Source: Chloroflexota bacterium (GTDB taxonomy: Bacteria > Chloroflexota > Limnocylindria > Limnocylindrales > CSP1-4). Taken from it: a stretch of DNA of 27,150 nt. The translations under genes were made by a program, and so were the position numbers. The notes beneath the pieces were generated by a model. It had not been told where the DNA came from. It ran no database searches and saw nothing but the letters and a program-made list of their open reading frames with translations. The stretch lies in contig JAJYGK010000088.1 in the NCBI GenBank assembly GCA_021790715.1, forward strand, positions 1 through 27,150. Reading direction: 5' to 3'. Of the stretch, positions 7,900 to 15,682 are shown piece by piece (position 1 is the first letter of the stretch; every line of letters starts with the position of its first letter).

Positions 7900-8294
7900 A
7901 CGGCCATCCCCTGGTCGGCGAGCGCGGCGGCCACCGCGGCCTGCAGCGTCCGGGCGTCCGGGCGTCCGGCCAGCGGCGTCACCCGCTCGGGACCCTCGGT
8001 CTCGACCCACGCGAGGCGGTCGTCCACGTCGGTCAGCACGAGCGGCAGGTCGGCGTACAGGTCGCGCACGTGCGCGATGAGCTGCCGACCGGCGTCGCTG
8101 TCACCCGCCGCCCAGGCCTCGTAGACCAGCACGTCGGCGCCGTCCGCGAGCGGGCACGGCAGGTCGTGCACCGCCGGGCACGGATCGTTCGTCGGTCCGC
8201 CGCAGACGTCGACCTCGTATCCGGCTTCGCGGAGGTACGCGGCCTGCTCGGCCGCCACGTCCGGCTCTCGATGGACGACGACGACGCGCGTCAT
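7896..8294 (-). CDS. CheY-like receiver-fold protein lacking the phosphorylation pocket, with a Cys/His cluster
   Basis: 132 residues from ATG 8294, with an excellent AAGGAGG site 6 bases upstream. The pattern VVVVHRE, LREAGYEVDVC, ADVLVYEAW, LPLVLTDVD and a C-terminal Ala-rich helix fits the alternating strands and helices of a receiver domain. The acidic pair is replaced by His8-Arg9-Glu10, the phosphoacceptor position by Tyr58-Glu59, and the conserved Lys near the end (TPLAGRPD) is absent, so phosphorylation by a kinase is not expected. An insert at 31-48 holds Cys31, Cys39, His43 and Cys47 (PCPAVHDLPCPL), a spacing that could bind a metal. The role is unknown; a stand-alone redox or metal sensor is a guess. 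It lies downstream of a membrane-protein gene on the same strand, 135 bases away. Confidence 0.7.
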   Translation of the reverse strand: MTRVVVVHREPDVAAEQAAYLREAGYEVDVCGGPTNDPCPAVHDLPCPLADGADVLVYEAWAAGDSDAGRQLIAHVRDLYADLPLVLTDVDDRLAWVETEGPERVTPLAGRPDARTLQAAVAAALADQGMAV

Positions 8295-8429
8295 GGCGAA
8301 CCTCCTTCGGCGACGACCGCACCCCCCGGGGCTCCGGAACGCCGTCGCGATGGGACGACTGGCGCGCGGACGAACCCGCACGCTGGCCGCACTGTGCCCC
8401 GACCAGCCCTGCGCCGACAGCGGCAATGG

Positions 8430-8957
8430 TCATGGCCCGGGGGAGCCACGTGGGCCGTGCCGCCCGCTCGCCCGGGTGGCGCGACGACGGATGGCGGCCC
8501 CAACCACCAGTGCCCCGGCGAGGGCCATCCCCGCCCCGATCGTCTCGACCGCGTCGAGGGGACCGGCGGACAGCGCCTCGAGGCGGTTCACGGCATCGGC
8601 GACCGGGCCCGGCAGCAGCGGAGGCGCACCGTTGATCTGGGTCGCGAACTGCCAGGCGATGTAGGGCAGGAAGGCGAACCAGAGACCCACGGCCAGGTAC
8701 ACGATGCCCACGAGCACCGACCGGGATCGCCACGCCAGCACGCCGACGGCGAGGACGCACCCGGCGACGACGGCCGCTCCGAGCCCGACGGCAAAGGCGG
8801 CGCCGGTGGGCGCGTAGGTCGCCGCGCCGTCCCGTTCCAGCCCGACGATGACGGTCCCGTCGAGCCATCCGCCGACGACGAGCGCGGCAGCGGCCGCCCC
8901 CAGCGCACCGGCCTCGCAGGCCCGGCCGGCAGACCCGGGAAACGGGTCCGAGGTCAT
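8430..8957 (-). CDS. Small integral membrane protein of unknown function
   Basis: 175 residues from ATG 8957; the region upstream has only a weak GGTGGGCG ribosome site. Hydrophobic stretches at about 16-36, 52-75, 80-102 and 136-157 suggest four membrane segments, with an external loop (about 103-135) holding QINGAPPLLPGPVADAVNRLEAL. The C-terminus is Arg/Gly-rich and basic, so probably cytoplasmic. I do not recognise the family. Its codon and base use match its neighbours. It precedes the receiver-like gene on the same strand and may be co-transcribed with it, but the 135-base gap argues against tight coupling. Confidence 0.6.
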   Translation of the reverse strand: MTSDPFPGSAGRACEAGALGAAAAALVVGGWLDGTVIVGLERDGAATYAPTGAAFAVGLGAAVVAGCVLAVGVLAWRSRSVLVGIVYLAVGLWFAFLPYIAWQFATQINGAPPLLPGPVADAVNRLEALSAGPLDAVETIGAGMALAGALVVGAAIRRRATRASGRHGPRGSPGP

Positions 8958-9429
8958 GGACGCCCACCGCGCGGCGGCTCGGTGGCCGACCGTCCGGGAA
9001 GCAGCCCGGCGCGCCCCGCGCGCTCACTCGAGGTCCGGACCACGCACACCTTCATTCCGGCATCCAGGCGGACCCGTCGTGCGGGAGCCCGAGCCGTCCG
9101 CCACCCGAGCGAAGATCGTAACGGAACGGCGCCCGATCGCCGGGGCGGCGCGGTTCCCCGCCCTGCCGACGCCGCTCCCGGGCCGCTCGCGCCCGTGCGT
9201 CGCCCCCGACTCGAGCCCCGCCCGGGGCCGCCGATCCCGCCGGCCGGAGCCCCGTCCGCCCGGGGCCGCCGATCCCGCCGGCCTGTTCCGGCCGAGCCTC
9301 CTGGCCGCCGTCCACGGGCACACCGGCCCTCGCACCCGGGCCGCGGAGGCGCGACGATCCACCCGGCGGGATCCGAAGGGAGGGCGGTTCCTCGCGCCTC
9401 ACCGTTCGCGCGCCCAACACGGAGGTGAC
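8958..9429. other. Non-coding gap between divergent genes
   Basis: About 470 bases between the small membrane protein gene (minus) and the ABC exporter (plus) with no convincing gene on either strand; open frames here give only Arg/Pro/Gly-rich translations. It should hold divergent promoters. A possible minus-strand -10 element is TACGAT at 9115-9120. A GC-rich tandem repeat lies at 9213-9284. No clear promoter for the ABC genes was seen. Confidence 0.5.
9213..9284. repeat. Two tandem copies of a GC-rich 34-38 base unit
   Basis: Both units begin with GAGCCCC (9213-9219 and 9247-9253) and share an exact 28-base block (9218-9245 and 9256-9283) that begins CCGCCCGGGGCCGCC and ends CGCCGGCC. 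The second copy has four extra bases (TCCG) near its start. Each block contains CCCGGGG and can fold on itself. It looks like a local tandem duplication in the intergenic region, not a mobile element. Confidence 0.7.
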
Positions 9430-10380
9430 ATGGCGCTCGTCATCGAGGGTCTCCGCAAGCGGTTCGGAGACGTCCAGGCGCTGGACGGGATCTCCTTCGC
9501 CGTGGAGCGGGGCCAGGTCTTCGGATTCCTCGGCCCGAACGGCGCCGGCAAGACGACCACGATGCGGATCGTGCTCGACATCCTCCGCCCCGACGAGGGG
9601 TCGGTGGCCTGGGACGGCCGGGCGGCGCACCTCGCGCCGCGGCGGACCTGGGGCTACCTTCCCGAGGACCGCGGACTCTACCCGCGCATGAAGGTCCTCG
9701 ACCAGCTCGTCTTCTTCGGGGCGCTCAACGGCGTGCCACGGCACGATGCGGCGGCTCGGGCACGCCACTGGCTGGCCCGGTTCCGCATCGCGGACTATGC
9801 CGACCGACGAGCCGAGCAGCTCAGCAAGGGGAACCAGCAGAAGGTCCAGTTCATCGCGGCCATCCTCCACGACCCCGACGTCCTGCTGATGGACGAGCCG
9901 TTCTCGGGCCTGGACCCCATCAACGTCGCGCTGCTCAAGGACGCCTTCCTCGACATGCGCGATCGCGGCAAGGCCCTCGTCTTCAGCACCCACCAGATGG
10001 AGCAGGTCGAGGAGCTCTGCGGCACCATCGCGATCATCGACCGGGGCCGCGTGCTGGTGGCCGGGGAGACGCAGGAGGTCCGCCACGCGGCCGGCCGGCG
10101 CGTCGTCCGCCTCGGCGTGGCCGGAGACCCCGACCTGGCCTGGCTGGACGGCATCCCGGGCGTGCGCATCACCCGTCCGGGCCTCGATTACCACGAGCTG
10201 GAGGTTCGCGATGGTGCGGACCCGGAGGCGATCCTGCAGGCCGCGCTGGCGCGCCACGAATACGTGACCCGCTTCGAGATCGCCGACCCGTCGGTCGAGG
10301 ACATCTTCATCGAGCGTGTCGGGGTCGCGGCGGAGGACGAACGGAAGCTGGCCCCGGTCGGGGCGGGAGCGGGGCGGTGA
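9430..10380 (+). CDS. ABC transporter ATP-binding subunit (NatA-like, ABC-2 exporter)
   Basis: 316 residues from ATG 9430, with GGAGG 4 bases upstream. Energises export by the permease encoded next. Walker A GPNGAGKTT (35-43), a Q-loop region GYLPEDRGLYP (75-85) typical of this subfamily, signature LSKGNQQKV (131-139), Walker B VLLMDEPFSGLDP (151-163) and switch His188 in FSTHQMEQ are all intact. A C-terminal domain of about 90 residues (from about 220, ending in DPSVEDIFIERVG) corresponds to the DUF4162-type tail of NatA and YhaQ-like ATPases. Its stop overlaps the permease start as GTGA. The substrate cannot be read from the sequence; relatives export sodium, drugs or peptides. Confidence 0.93.
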   Translation: MALVIEGLRKRFGDVQALDGISFAVERGQVFGFLGPNGAGKTTTMRIVLDILRPDEGSVAWDGRAAHLAPRRTWGYLPEDRGLYPRMKVLDQLVFFGALNGVPRHDAAARARHWLARFRIADYADRRAEQLSKGNQQKVQFIAAILHDPDVLLMDEPFSGLDPINVALLKDAFLDMRDRGKALVFSTHQMEQVEELCGTIAIIDRGRVLVAGETQEVRHAAGRRVVRLGVAGDPDLAWLDGIPGVRITRPGLDYHELEVRDGADPEAILQAALARHEYVTRFEIADPSVEDIFIERVGVAAEDERKLAPVGAGAGR

Positions 10381-11789
10381 ACACGCGGATCGGCGGTCGC
10401 GGGCCGGCGACGACGGACGGCACCCGGGTCCGGCCGGGCCGGGCGGGCGGCGGCCTCGCCAACATCGCCGCGGTGGCACGGCGCGAGCTCGTGACGCGCG
10501 CCACGACGCGCAGCTTCCTGATCTCGACCATCATCCTGGTGCTGGCCGCGATCGTCGTCGGGCTGGCCCCGGTGGTCATCGGCTATATCGATCGGAACGT
10601 ATCGCAGTCGGTGGCCGTCCACGTGGGCGCGCGCGACCTGGCGGGGAACCCGGTCGCGACGCTCGACGCGCTGCTGAACGCCCCGTCCACGCCGGTGAAC
10701 GGCGCCGCCGCGCAGGACGGCTCGGCAACGTCCCGGAAGCCCTTCAAGGTCACGTCGGTCTCCGATCTCGCGGCCGCCCGAACCCGGGTCCAGAACGGCA
10801 AGCTCGACGTGCTCGTGGACATCGAGCGGGGCGCGTCCGGTGACCTCTCGTTCACGATCTTCGTGAGCGACCCGGGCATGTCACGGACGCCGGACCTCGT
10901 GCGGCAGGCGGCCACCTCCATCGCGATCGCCGACCGGCTCGCCCGCGCCGGCCTGACCGGCAGCCAGCAGGCGCAGCTGTTCGCTCCGCCCGCGGTCAGC
11001 GTCGAGGCTGCCGACCCATCGAAGGGTTCGCCGGGCGGCAACGCCGTCGCCAGCGACATCAGCGGGTTCGCCGTCACGTTCGGCCTGGTGATGTTCCTCT
11101 TCCTGGCCGTGATCCTGTACGGAACATGGGTCGCGATGAGCGTCGTCGAGGAGAAGAGCAACCGGGTGATGGAGATCATCCTGGCCGCCGCGACGCCGTT
11201 CCAGCTGCTCGCCGGGAAGGTGCTCGGCGTGGGAGCGGCGGCGCTCCTCCAGTACGCCGCCGTGCTCGCGGCGGCGCTGCTGGCGCTGGTCGCCGAGGGC
11301 CAGGTCGCGACGGTCGTGCTCGGCGAGGCCTCGGCGTTCTCGCTGCCCCAGGGCCTGACCCCGGGCATCCTGTTCATCTTCTCGATCTACTTCGTGCTCG
11401 GGTTCCTGCTCTACGCGGTGCTCTTCGCGGCGGCGGGCTCGCTCGTGAGCCGGCAGGAGGACGTCAACCAGGTCATCACCCCGATGACGCTCGTCTCGAC
11501 CGCCGGCTATCTCATCGGCCTCTACGCGTCGATCGGCATCGTCGACGCCCGGGCGCCGTGGGTCATCCTGCTGTCCTGGGTGCCGTTCCTCTCGCCGTAC
11601 ATGATGCTGGGGCGGCTGAGCGACGGGAGCGCACTGCCGATCGAGGTCGCCGGGACGATGGTGCTGCTGGCGATCACGATCGTCGGCGCGGTGTGGGTCG
11701 CCGCCCGCATCTACAGCGCCGGCGTGCTGATGTACGGGCAGCGGCCCGGCATCCGGCGCATGTGGCAGGCGATCCGCGAGGCGCGCTGA
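10377..11789 (+). CDS. ABC-2 type transporter permease (NatB/YhaP-like)
   Basis: 470 residues from GTG 10377, coupled to the ATPase gene by a GTGA overlap. A first membrane segment at about 47-71 (FLISTIILVLAAIVVGLAPVVIGYI) is followed by an outer domain of about 150 residues that includes FKVTSVSDLAAARTRVQNGKLDVLVDI. Five or more membrane segments then run from about 228 to the end. The VVEEKSNRVMEIILAAATPFQLLAGKVLG segment is the coupling-helix region seen in ABC_2 membrane 3 family permeases. Later segments include PGILFIFSIYFVLGFLLYAVLFAAAGSLVSRQED. It forms the membrane part of an exporter; substrate unknown. Confidence 0.9.
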   Translation: MNTRIGGRGPATTDGTRVRPGRAGGGLANIAAVARRELVTRATTRSFLISTIILVLAAIVVGLAPVVIGYIDRNVSQSVAVHVGARDLAGNPVATLDALLNAPSTPVNGAAAQDGSATSRKPFKVTSVSDLAAARTRVQNGKLDVLVDIERGASGDLSFTIFVSDPGMSRTPDLVRQAATSIAIADRLARAGLTGSQQAQLFAPPAVSVEAADPSKGSPGGNAVASDISGFAVTFGLVMFLFLAVILYGTWVAMSVVEEKSNRVMEIILAAATPFQLLAGKVLGVGAAALLQYAAVLAAALLALVAEGQVATVVLGEASAFSLPQGLTPGILFIFSIYFVLGFLLYAVLFAAAGSLVSRQEDVNQVITPMTLVSTAGYLIGLYASIGIVDARAPWVILLSWVPFLSPYMMLGRLSDGSALPIEVAGTMVLLAITIVGAVWVAARIYSAGVLMYGQRPGIRRMWQAIREAR

Positions 11790-11793
11790 CCCG

Positions 11794-11852
11794 CGGACGC
11801 GGCCGGCCGCGTCCGGCCCTCGCCTCCCCGGCCCGACGCGGCCCGAGGCGAG
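11794..11852. terminator. Bidirectional hairpin pair between convergent genes
   Basis: A perfect 22-bp palindrome (11794-11815, centre GGCC|GGCC, outer arms CGGACGC/GCGTCCG) is followed by an 8-bp stem CTCGCCTC (11819-11826) / GAGGCGAG (11845-11852). Both lie in the 86-base gap between the ABC permease stop and the aldo/keto reductase stop, where transcripts converge. No T-run follows either stem, which is common for hairpin terminators in very GC-rich genomes. Function is inferred from position. Confidence 0.5.
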
Positions 11853-11875
11853 CCCGGTCGCGGTCCGTGCCCGCC

Positions 11876-12874
11876 CTACGACCAGGCGAGCCGGGAGCGC
11901 TCCGCCCAGTAGGCACCGGGAGGCTCGGCCATGTCGGCCAGGTCCGCGAGGTCCCCGGCCGCCAACCGGACGTCGAGGGCGCGGACGTTGCCCGCCAGCT
12001 GGTCGGGCGTGGCGGCTCCAGAGAGCACCACGTCGGCCCACGGCTGCGCCAGCGCGGCCGCGAGCGCGAGCGCGTCGGGCGCCGCGCCGCGCCGGGCCGT
12101 CGCCCGCTCCAGGAGGGCGTGGTCGGGCTGCAGCAGCCGGCCGTTCGCCAGCGCCTCCTTCACGATGACCCCCCAGCCGACGTCGTGGGCGTCCCGCAGG
12201 GCCGGACCGGCAGAGGGCTCGAGCAGGTTCCACGTCGCCTGTACCGCGCCGAACGGGTTCACGCCGTCCACGCGCACGTCGAGCGCCGCGCGCACCACGT
12301 CGGCCTGGTTGGGGCCGCTGACCGTGAGCCCGATCGCGAGGCCCCGTTCCCGCTGGCGTGCGAGCTCGGCCAGGACCTCGCGGTTCTCCAGCACGCCGCT
12401 CTCGAACGTCGCCGAGTGGACCTGGTACAGGCGGAGCCAGCCGCCCAGCAGGGCGCGGCTCTCCCCGAGCTGGCTCCGGAGCATCGCGAGGCTGTGCTCC
12501 TTGACCTCGTGGACCGGGGCGTCCAGCCGCCACTCCCCCACGTACCGGTAGCCCCACTTCGATCCGACCGTGACCGGCGGCGCATCCGGCGTGCGCCCGG
12601 CGAGCCACGAGGCGAGGAAGGCCTCCGCACGGCCGTACGAGCGGGCGACGTCCACGTAGCGGATGCCGAGCGCCACGGCCTCGTCGAGCAGCTCGTGGCT
12701 GCGCGCCTCCATCGCCGCGACGCTCCGGTCGGCGCCCAGGTCGCGGTCCCGCCCGACGTTGATGTAGGCCGGCCGACCCACCGCCGCGAGCCCGAGGCCG
12801 ATCGGCGTGACGTCGAGGCCGGTCGTCCCGAACGGTCGGCGGGACATCCCGGTCACGGCGTGCGGCTCCGTCAC
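11876..12874 (-). CDS. Aldo/keto reductase
   Basis: NAD(P)H-dependent reductase of carbonyl compounds, cytosolic, 332 residues. The N-terminus RRPFGTTGLDVTPIGLGLAAVG is the classic family opening. All four catalytic residues are present: Asp75 and Tyr80 in YVDVARSYG, Lys106 in VGSKWGY, and His153 in LYQVHSAT. A cofactor-binding region follows (NPFGAVQATWNLLEPSAG, VIVKEALANGRL, VLSGAATPDQLAGNVRAL). GTG 12874 is chosen because it overlaps the stop of the GNAT gene as GTGA; ATG 12847 would begin closer to the usual family start. Last gene of the minus-strand redox cluster. The substrate is unknown. Confidence 0.9.
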   Translation of the reverse strand: MTEPHAVTGMSRRPFGTTGLDVTPIGLGLAAVGRPAYINVGRDRDLGADRSVAAMEARSHELLDEAVALGIRYVDVARSYGRAEAFLASWLAGRTPDAPPVTVGSKWGYRYVGEWRLDAPVHEVKEHSLAMLRSQLGESRALLGGWLRLYQVHSATFESGVLENREVLAELARQRERGLAIGLTVSGPNQADVVRAALDVRVDGVNPFGAVQATWNLLEPSAGPALRDAHDVGWGVIVKEALANGRLLQPDHALLERATARRGAAPDALALAAALAQPWADVVLSGAATPDQLAGNVRALDVRLAAGDLADLADMAEPPGAYWAERSRLAWS

Positions 12875-13791
12875 AGCATCCCGCCGTTGGGAAGCAGCCT
12901 GGCCGGATCGACCAGGTCCGGGTCGGACGCCATGAACTGGTCGCGATCGACGACGCGGAAGCCCGCCCGGAGCAGGACCGGCAGGACCGGGTGAGGCCCA
13001 GGAATGCATGCCGCGACGTCGCCCCCGCGCGCGGCCCGCCGCAGGCCGGCGATGGCTGGCCCCACCGGCTCGCCCCCGGGCCGCACGACGAGGCGGTCGA
13101 CCGCCCGCTCCGGTCCCACCTGGCGCGCCCTGCCGTACCCGATGGCGACCGGCCGGGCGCGATCGAGGACGACGAACCCGTCCGCCGCGGCCAGCGATCC
13201 CCAGAACGCGTGATCGACGCGGCGATCGGCGCCGGTCCACTCCCGCTCCAGGGCCGCGAGACCGGCGGGTTCGGCCGGCTCGACGGTCAGTCCGGCGTCG
13301 AGTGGCGGGAGCGCGGTGCCCCGCCCCCGCAGATGCAGGTTCGGCCAGAGCGGCGCCATGCCGGCGCGCACGTAGATCGGCAGCGCGCGCGGGTCGGCCG
13401 AGGCGAACGTGGTCCGCCGCGTCGCGCCGCCGAACACCGCGTCGAGCAGCACGCGGCCGATCCCATGTCCGAGCAGGTCGGGCCGCACGAACAGATCGGC
13501 CAGGTGCCGACCGACCGCAGTGTCGATCGTGGCCCCGTACGCGATGACCTCGCCGTCGCGTTCGGTGACCCGAGCGATCGCGTGGGCGATGCAGTGGCGC
13601 ACGTACGGTCCGACCACGTCGGCGAAGGTGACCGGGCCGTCGTTGTCGTGGGCCGCAAGAATCGCGCGGATCGCGGGCACGTCGTCGACCGTCGCCGGGC
13701 GCACGAGGTCCGGCGGGCGTCGCGCCGGGGCTGAACCCCGGCCGCCTGCAGCGGGGACGAGGCCGCCCGTGTCGTCGCCCGAGTCCGTCAC
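12871..13791 (-). CDS. GNAT acetyltransferase, tandem domains
   Basis: 306 residues from GTG 13791, overlapping the stop of the GH15 remnant upstream and the start of the aldo/keto reductase downstream, both as GTGA. The first GNAT domain (about 28-150) begins LVRPATVDDVPAIRAIL and has the acetyl-CoA pyrophosphate-binding loop VRPDLLGHGIGRVLLDAVF at 102-120. The second (about 165-300) has a weak version, DRLVVRPGGEPVGPAIAGLRRA, and ends in VLPVLLRAGFRVVDRDQFMAS. Two-domain members usually have one active and one structural half. Residues 1-26 are low complexity. The acceptor (amino acid, antibiotic, protein) is not evident. Confidence 0.85.
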   Translation of the reverse strand: MTDSGDDTGGLVPAAGGRGSAPARRPPDLVRPATVDDVPAIRAILAAHDNDGPVTFADVVGPYVRHCIAHAIARVTERDGEVIAYGATIDTAVGRHLADLFVRPDLLGHGIGRVLLDAVFGGATRRTTFASADPRALPIYVRAGMAPLWPNLHLRGRGTALPPLDAGLTVEPAEPAGLAALEREWTGADRRVDHAFWGSLAAADGFVVLDRARPVAIGYGRARQVGPERAVDRLVVRPGGEPVGPAIAGLRRAARGGDVAACIPGPHPVLPVLLRAGFRVVDRDQFMASDPDLVDPARLLPNGGML

Positions 13792-14110
13792 GTCGCCGAA
13801 GCCCCCTTCGGCTTCGGGTGGCTCGGACCCGGCGCGACTGGCCCAGACGCCGGCACGACCGACGCCTGGCCCTCGGCCGCGATGAGGTGCATCACCGCAT
13901 CGATCAGCGCGAGGTGCGTGAACGCCTGCGGGAAGTTGCCCAGGTGGCGCCCGGTGTCCGCGTCGATCTCCTCTCCGTACGACTGCAGGGGACTCGCGTA
14001 CGAGAGCAGTTTCTCGCAGAGCCGTCGTCCCCGCTCGACCTCGCGATCTCGACCAGCGCGGACACGAGCCAGAACGAACAGATCGCGAACGTGCCCTCTT
14101 CGCACGATTC
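13788..14110 (-). pseudogene. Truncated and frameshifted GH15 (glucoamylase/trehalase-like) glycoside hydrolase remnant
   Basis: Only the last ~105 residues of a GH15-type enzyme (normally about 550-650) remain. Read from 14110, one frame gives CEEGTFAICSFWLVSALVEI down to 14045, a conserved block of the catalytic (alpha/alpha)6 barrel. The next frame then gives EVERGRRLCEKLLSYASPL, EEIDADTGRHLGNFPQAFTH and LALIDAVMHLIAAEG to the stop at 13788. The two halves join if one base is restored near 14043-14045 (GTC GAG ATC G[G]C GAG GTC would read VEIGEV). Everything N-terminal to CEEGTF is missing; an F420-type reductase gene ends 56 bases upstream. The stop overlaps the GNAT start as GTGA, so the intact ancestor probably headed a GH15-GNAT-AKR operon. 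A sequencing error could explain the frameshift but not the missing N-terminus. Confidence 0.8.
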
Positions 14111-14165
14111 CGCGTGCCGAGCCGGCCGCCCGGGCGAGTCTGCCATGCCGGACGGCGCCGGGCCG

Positions 14166-14612
14166 TCAGTCCGGGACCGGCGTGAGCACGACCAGGGGGA
14201 TCGGCCGCCCGGTGCGGCGCTGGTAGCCGTCGTAGCGGCCGTGGTTGTTCCGGTTGACCAGTCGCCACAGGCGCTCGTAGTCGGCGTCCCCGCGCTCGAC
14301 CGGCCGTGCGCCGGCGTGCATGCGCGAGGTCCCGACCTGGACCTCCACGCGGGGATCCGCGCGCAGGTTGACGTACCACGCCGGTGGCCGGTCGCGGCCC
14401 CCGTTCGACGCCACGACGACGTAGCCGTCCGTGTCGCGCGCATAGACGAGGGCACGGGTACGCCTCGCCCCCGTCCGCCGGCCCGTCGTCGTCAGCAGGA
14501 GCGTGGGCACCAGGATCAGGCGATGCCCGATCCGGCCACCGGTCCGGAGATAGAGCGTCTCGTGGACGCGGTAGACGAGCTCCTCGAGGGAGGGCCGCCG
14601 GCCCTCAGGCAC
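14166..14612 (-). CDS. F420(deazaflavin)-dependent nitroreductase-family protein (Ddn-like)
   Basis: 148 residues from GTG 14612, overlapping the pirin stop by 8 bases. The sequence follows the Ddn/DUF385 family: GGRIGHRLILVPTLLLTTTGRRTGARRTRALVYARDTDGYVVVASNGGRDRPPAWYVNLRADPRVEVQVG, with the family hallmark TTTGRRTG...R..L and SNGG...PAWYVNLRADP. Family members bind coenzyme F420 (or heme or fatty acids in some branches) in a split beta-barrel and reduce quinones or nitro compounds. Full family length. F420 use implies that this organism makes F420, as many Actinobacteria and Chloroflexota do. It fits the surrounding redox-protection genes. Confidence 0.87.
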   Translation of the reverse strand: MPEGRRPSLEELVYRVHETLYLRTGGRIGHRLILVPTLLLTTTGRRTGARRTRALVYARDTDGYVVVASNGGRDRPPAWYVNLRADPRVEVQVGTSRMHAGARPVERGDADYERLWRLVNRNNHGRYDGYQRRTGRPIPLVVLTPVPD

Positions 14613-15627
14613 GTCCGCCCGCCTCGCCGGATCGGCCGGATTCGACGATGGTCGTCGGGGCGCCGTGGACCGACGCGATCGCCGGGATCGACCCGAGGCG
14701 ACCGGCCTGGTAGTCCTCGAACGCCTGCATCAGCTCCTCGCGCGTGTTCATCACGAACGGCCCGTACCACGCCACCGGCTCGCGGATCGGGAGGCCGCCC
14801 AGCACCAGGACGTCCAGGTTCGGGCTGCGGCTCTCCTGCACGCCGTGCGCGTCGATCGTGATCGCGTCGCCGGGTCCGAAGACGGCCAGCTGTCCGGCCC
14901 CGATCGGGCGCCGCTCCGGCCCGACCGTCCCCTGGCCGGCCAGCACGTACGCCAGCGCGTTGTAGTCGGTCCGCCACGGCAGGGCGAGCCGGGCCGTCGG
15001 CGCGAGCGTCGCGTGGATGAACGTCATCGGTGTGTAGGTCGAGCCGGGGCCTGCGTGCCCCGCGACCTCGCCGGCGATGACGCGCACCAGCGCCCCGCCG
15101 TCGGACGACGCGAGCAGCGCGACCTCGCTCGCGCGCAGGTCCTGGTAGCGCGGCGGGGCCCACTTCCGGGCACGCGGCAGGTTCACCCACAGCTGGATCC
15201 CGTGGAAGAGCCCGCCGCTGACGACCAGGGATTCGGGGGGCTTCTCGATGTGGAGGATGCCGGCCCCGGCCGTCATCCACTGCGTGTCGCCGTTCGTGAT
15301 GACGCCGCCGCCGCCGTTGGAGTCCTGGTGCACGAACGTGCCGTCCATCATGTAGGTCACGGTCTCGAACCCGCGATGGGGGTGCCAGGGCGTCCCCTTC
15401 GGCTCACCGGGCGCGTACTCGACCTCGCCCATCTGGTCCATGTGGACGAAGGGATCCAGGTCGGCCAGGTCGGCGCCCATGAACGCGCGGCGGACGGGGA
15501 ACCCCTCGCCCTCGACCCCGCGCGGGGCGGTGGTCACCTGTCGCACGGGGCGCTGGCGCGCGACAACGGGATCGGGCTCCGGGATGCGGGGCAGCACGGT
15601 GATGTCGGGGACGGTCACGGCGGGCAT
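14605..15627 (-). CDS. Pirin family protein
   Basis: 340 residues from ATG 15627, in the bicupin pirin family. The N-terminal cupin carries PWHPHRGFETVTYMMDG (His82, His84) and TAGAGILHIEKP (His126, Glu128), the four metal ligands of pirins. FHGIQLWVNLPRARKWAPPRYQDL is the typical inter-domain segment, and the C-terminal cupin ends with VAWYGPFVMNTREELMQAFEDYQAGRLG. Pirins bind Fe(II); some have quercetinase activity and others act as redox-sensitive regulators. It is longer than most (about 230-300) because of a roughly 25-residue start and a short tail. It lies 55 bases after the MarR gene on the same strand. MarR-type control is inferred from this arrangement. Confidence 0.92.
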   Translation of the reverse strand: MPAVTVPDITVLPRIPEPDPVVARQRPVRQVTTAPRGVEGEGFPVRRAFMGADLADLDPFVHMDQMGEVEYAPGEPKGTPWHPHRGFETVTYMMDGTFVHQDSNGGGGVITNGDTQWMTAGAGILHIEKPPESLVVSGGLFHGIQLWVNLPRARKWAPPRYQDLRASEVALLASSDGGALVRVIAGEVAGHAGPGSTYTPMTFIHATLAPTARLALPWRTDYNALAYVLAGQGTVGPERRPIGAGQLAVFGPGDAITIDAHGVQESRSPNLDVLVLGGLPIREPVAWYGPFVMNTREELMQAFEDYQAGRLGSIPAIASVHGAPTTIVESGRSGEAGGRA

Positions 15628-15682
15628 GGAATCGATCTCTTTCGGTGGTGCAGCGTGTCCCGCGATGATGCCGCTGACCGGG

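Noticed and set aside
9213..9284. CRISPR array
   Set aside because: Only two copies with almost no spacer, no cas genes nearby; it is a simple tandem duplication.
9024..9362. Minus-strand open frame of 112 codons in the 470-base gap
   Set aside because: Low-complexity Arg/Gly/Pro translation, no ribosome site, covers the tandem repeat.
13904..14455. Minus-strand frame spanning the GH15 block as a separate gene
   Set aside because: Only 14110-14045 of this frame is GH15-like; the rest is shadow of the F420-type reductase gene and of the other GH15 frame, so it is read as part of a pseudogene.
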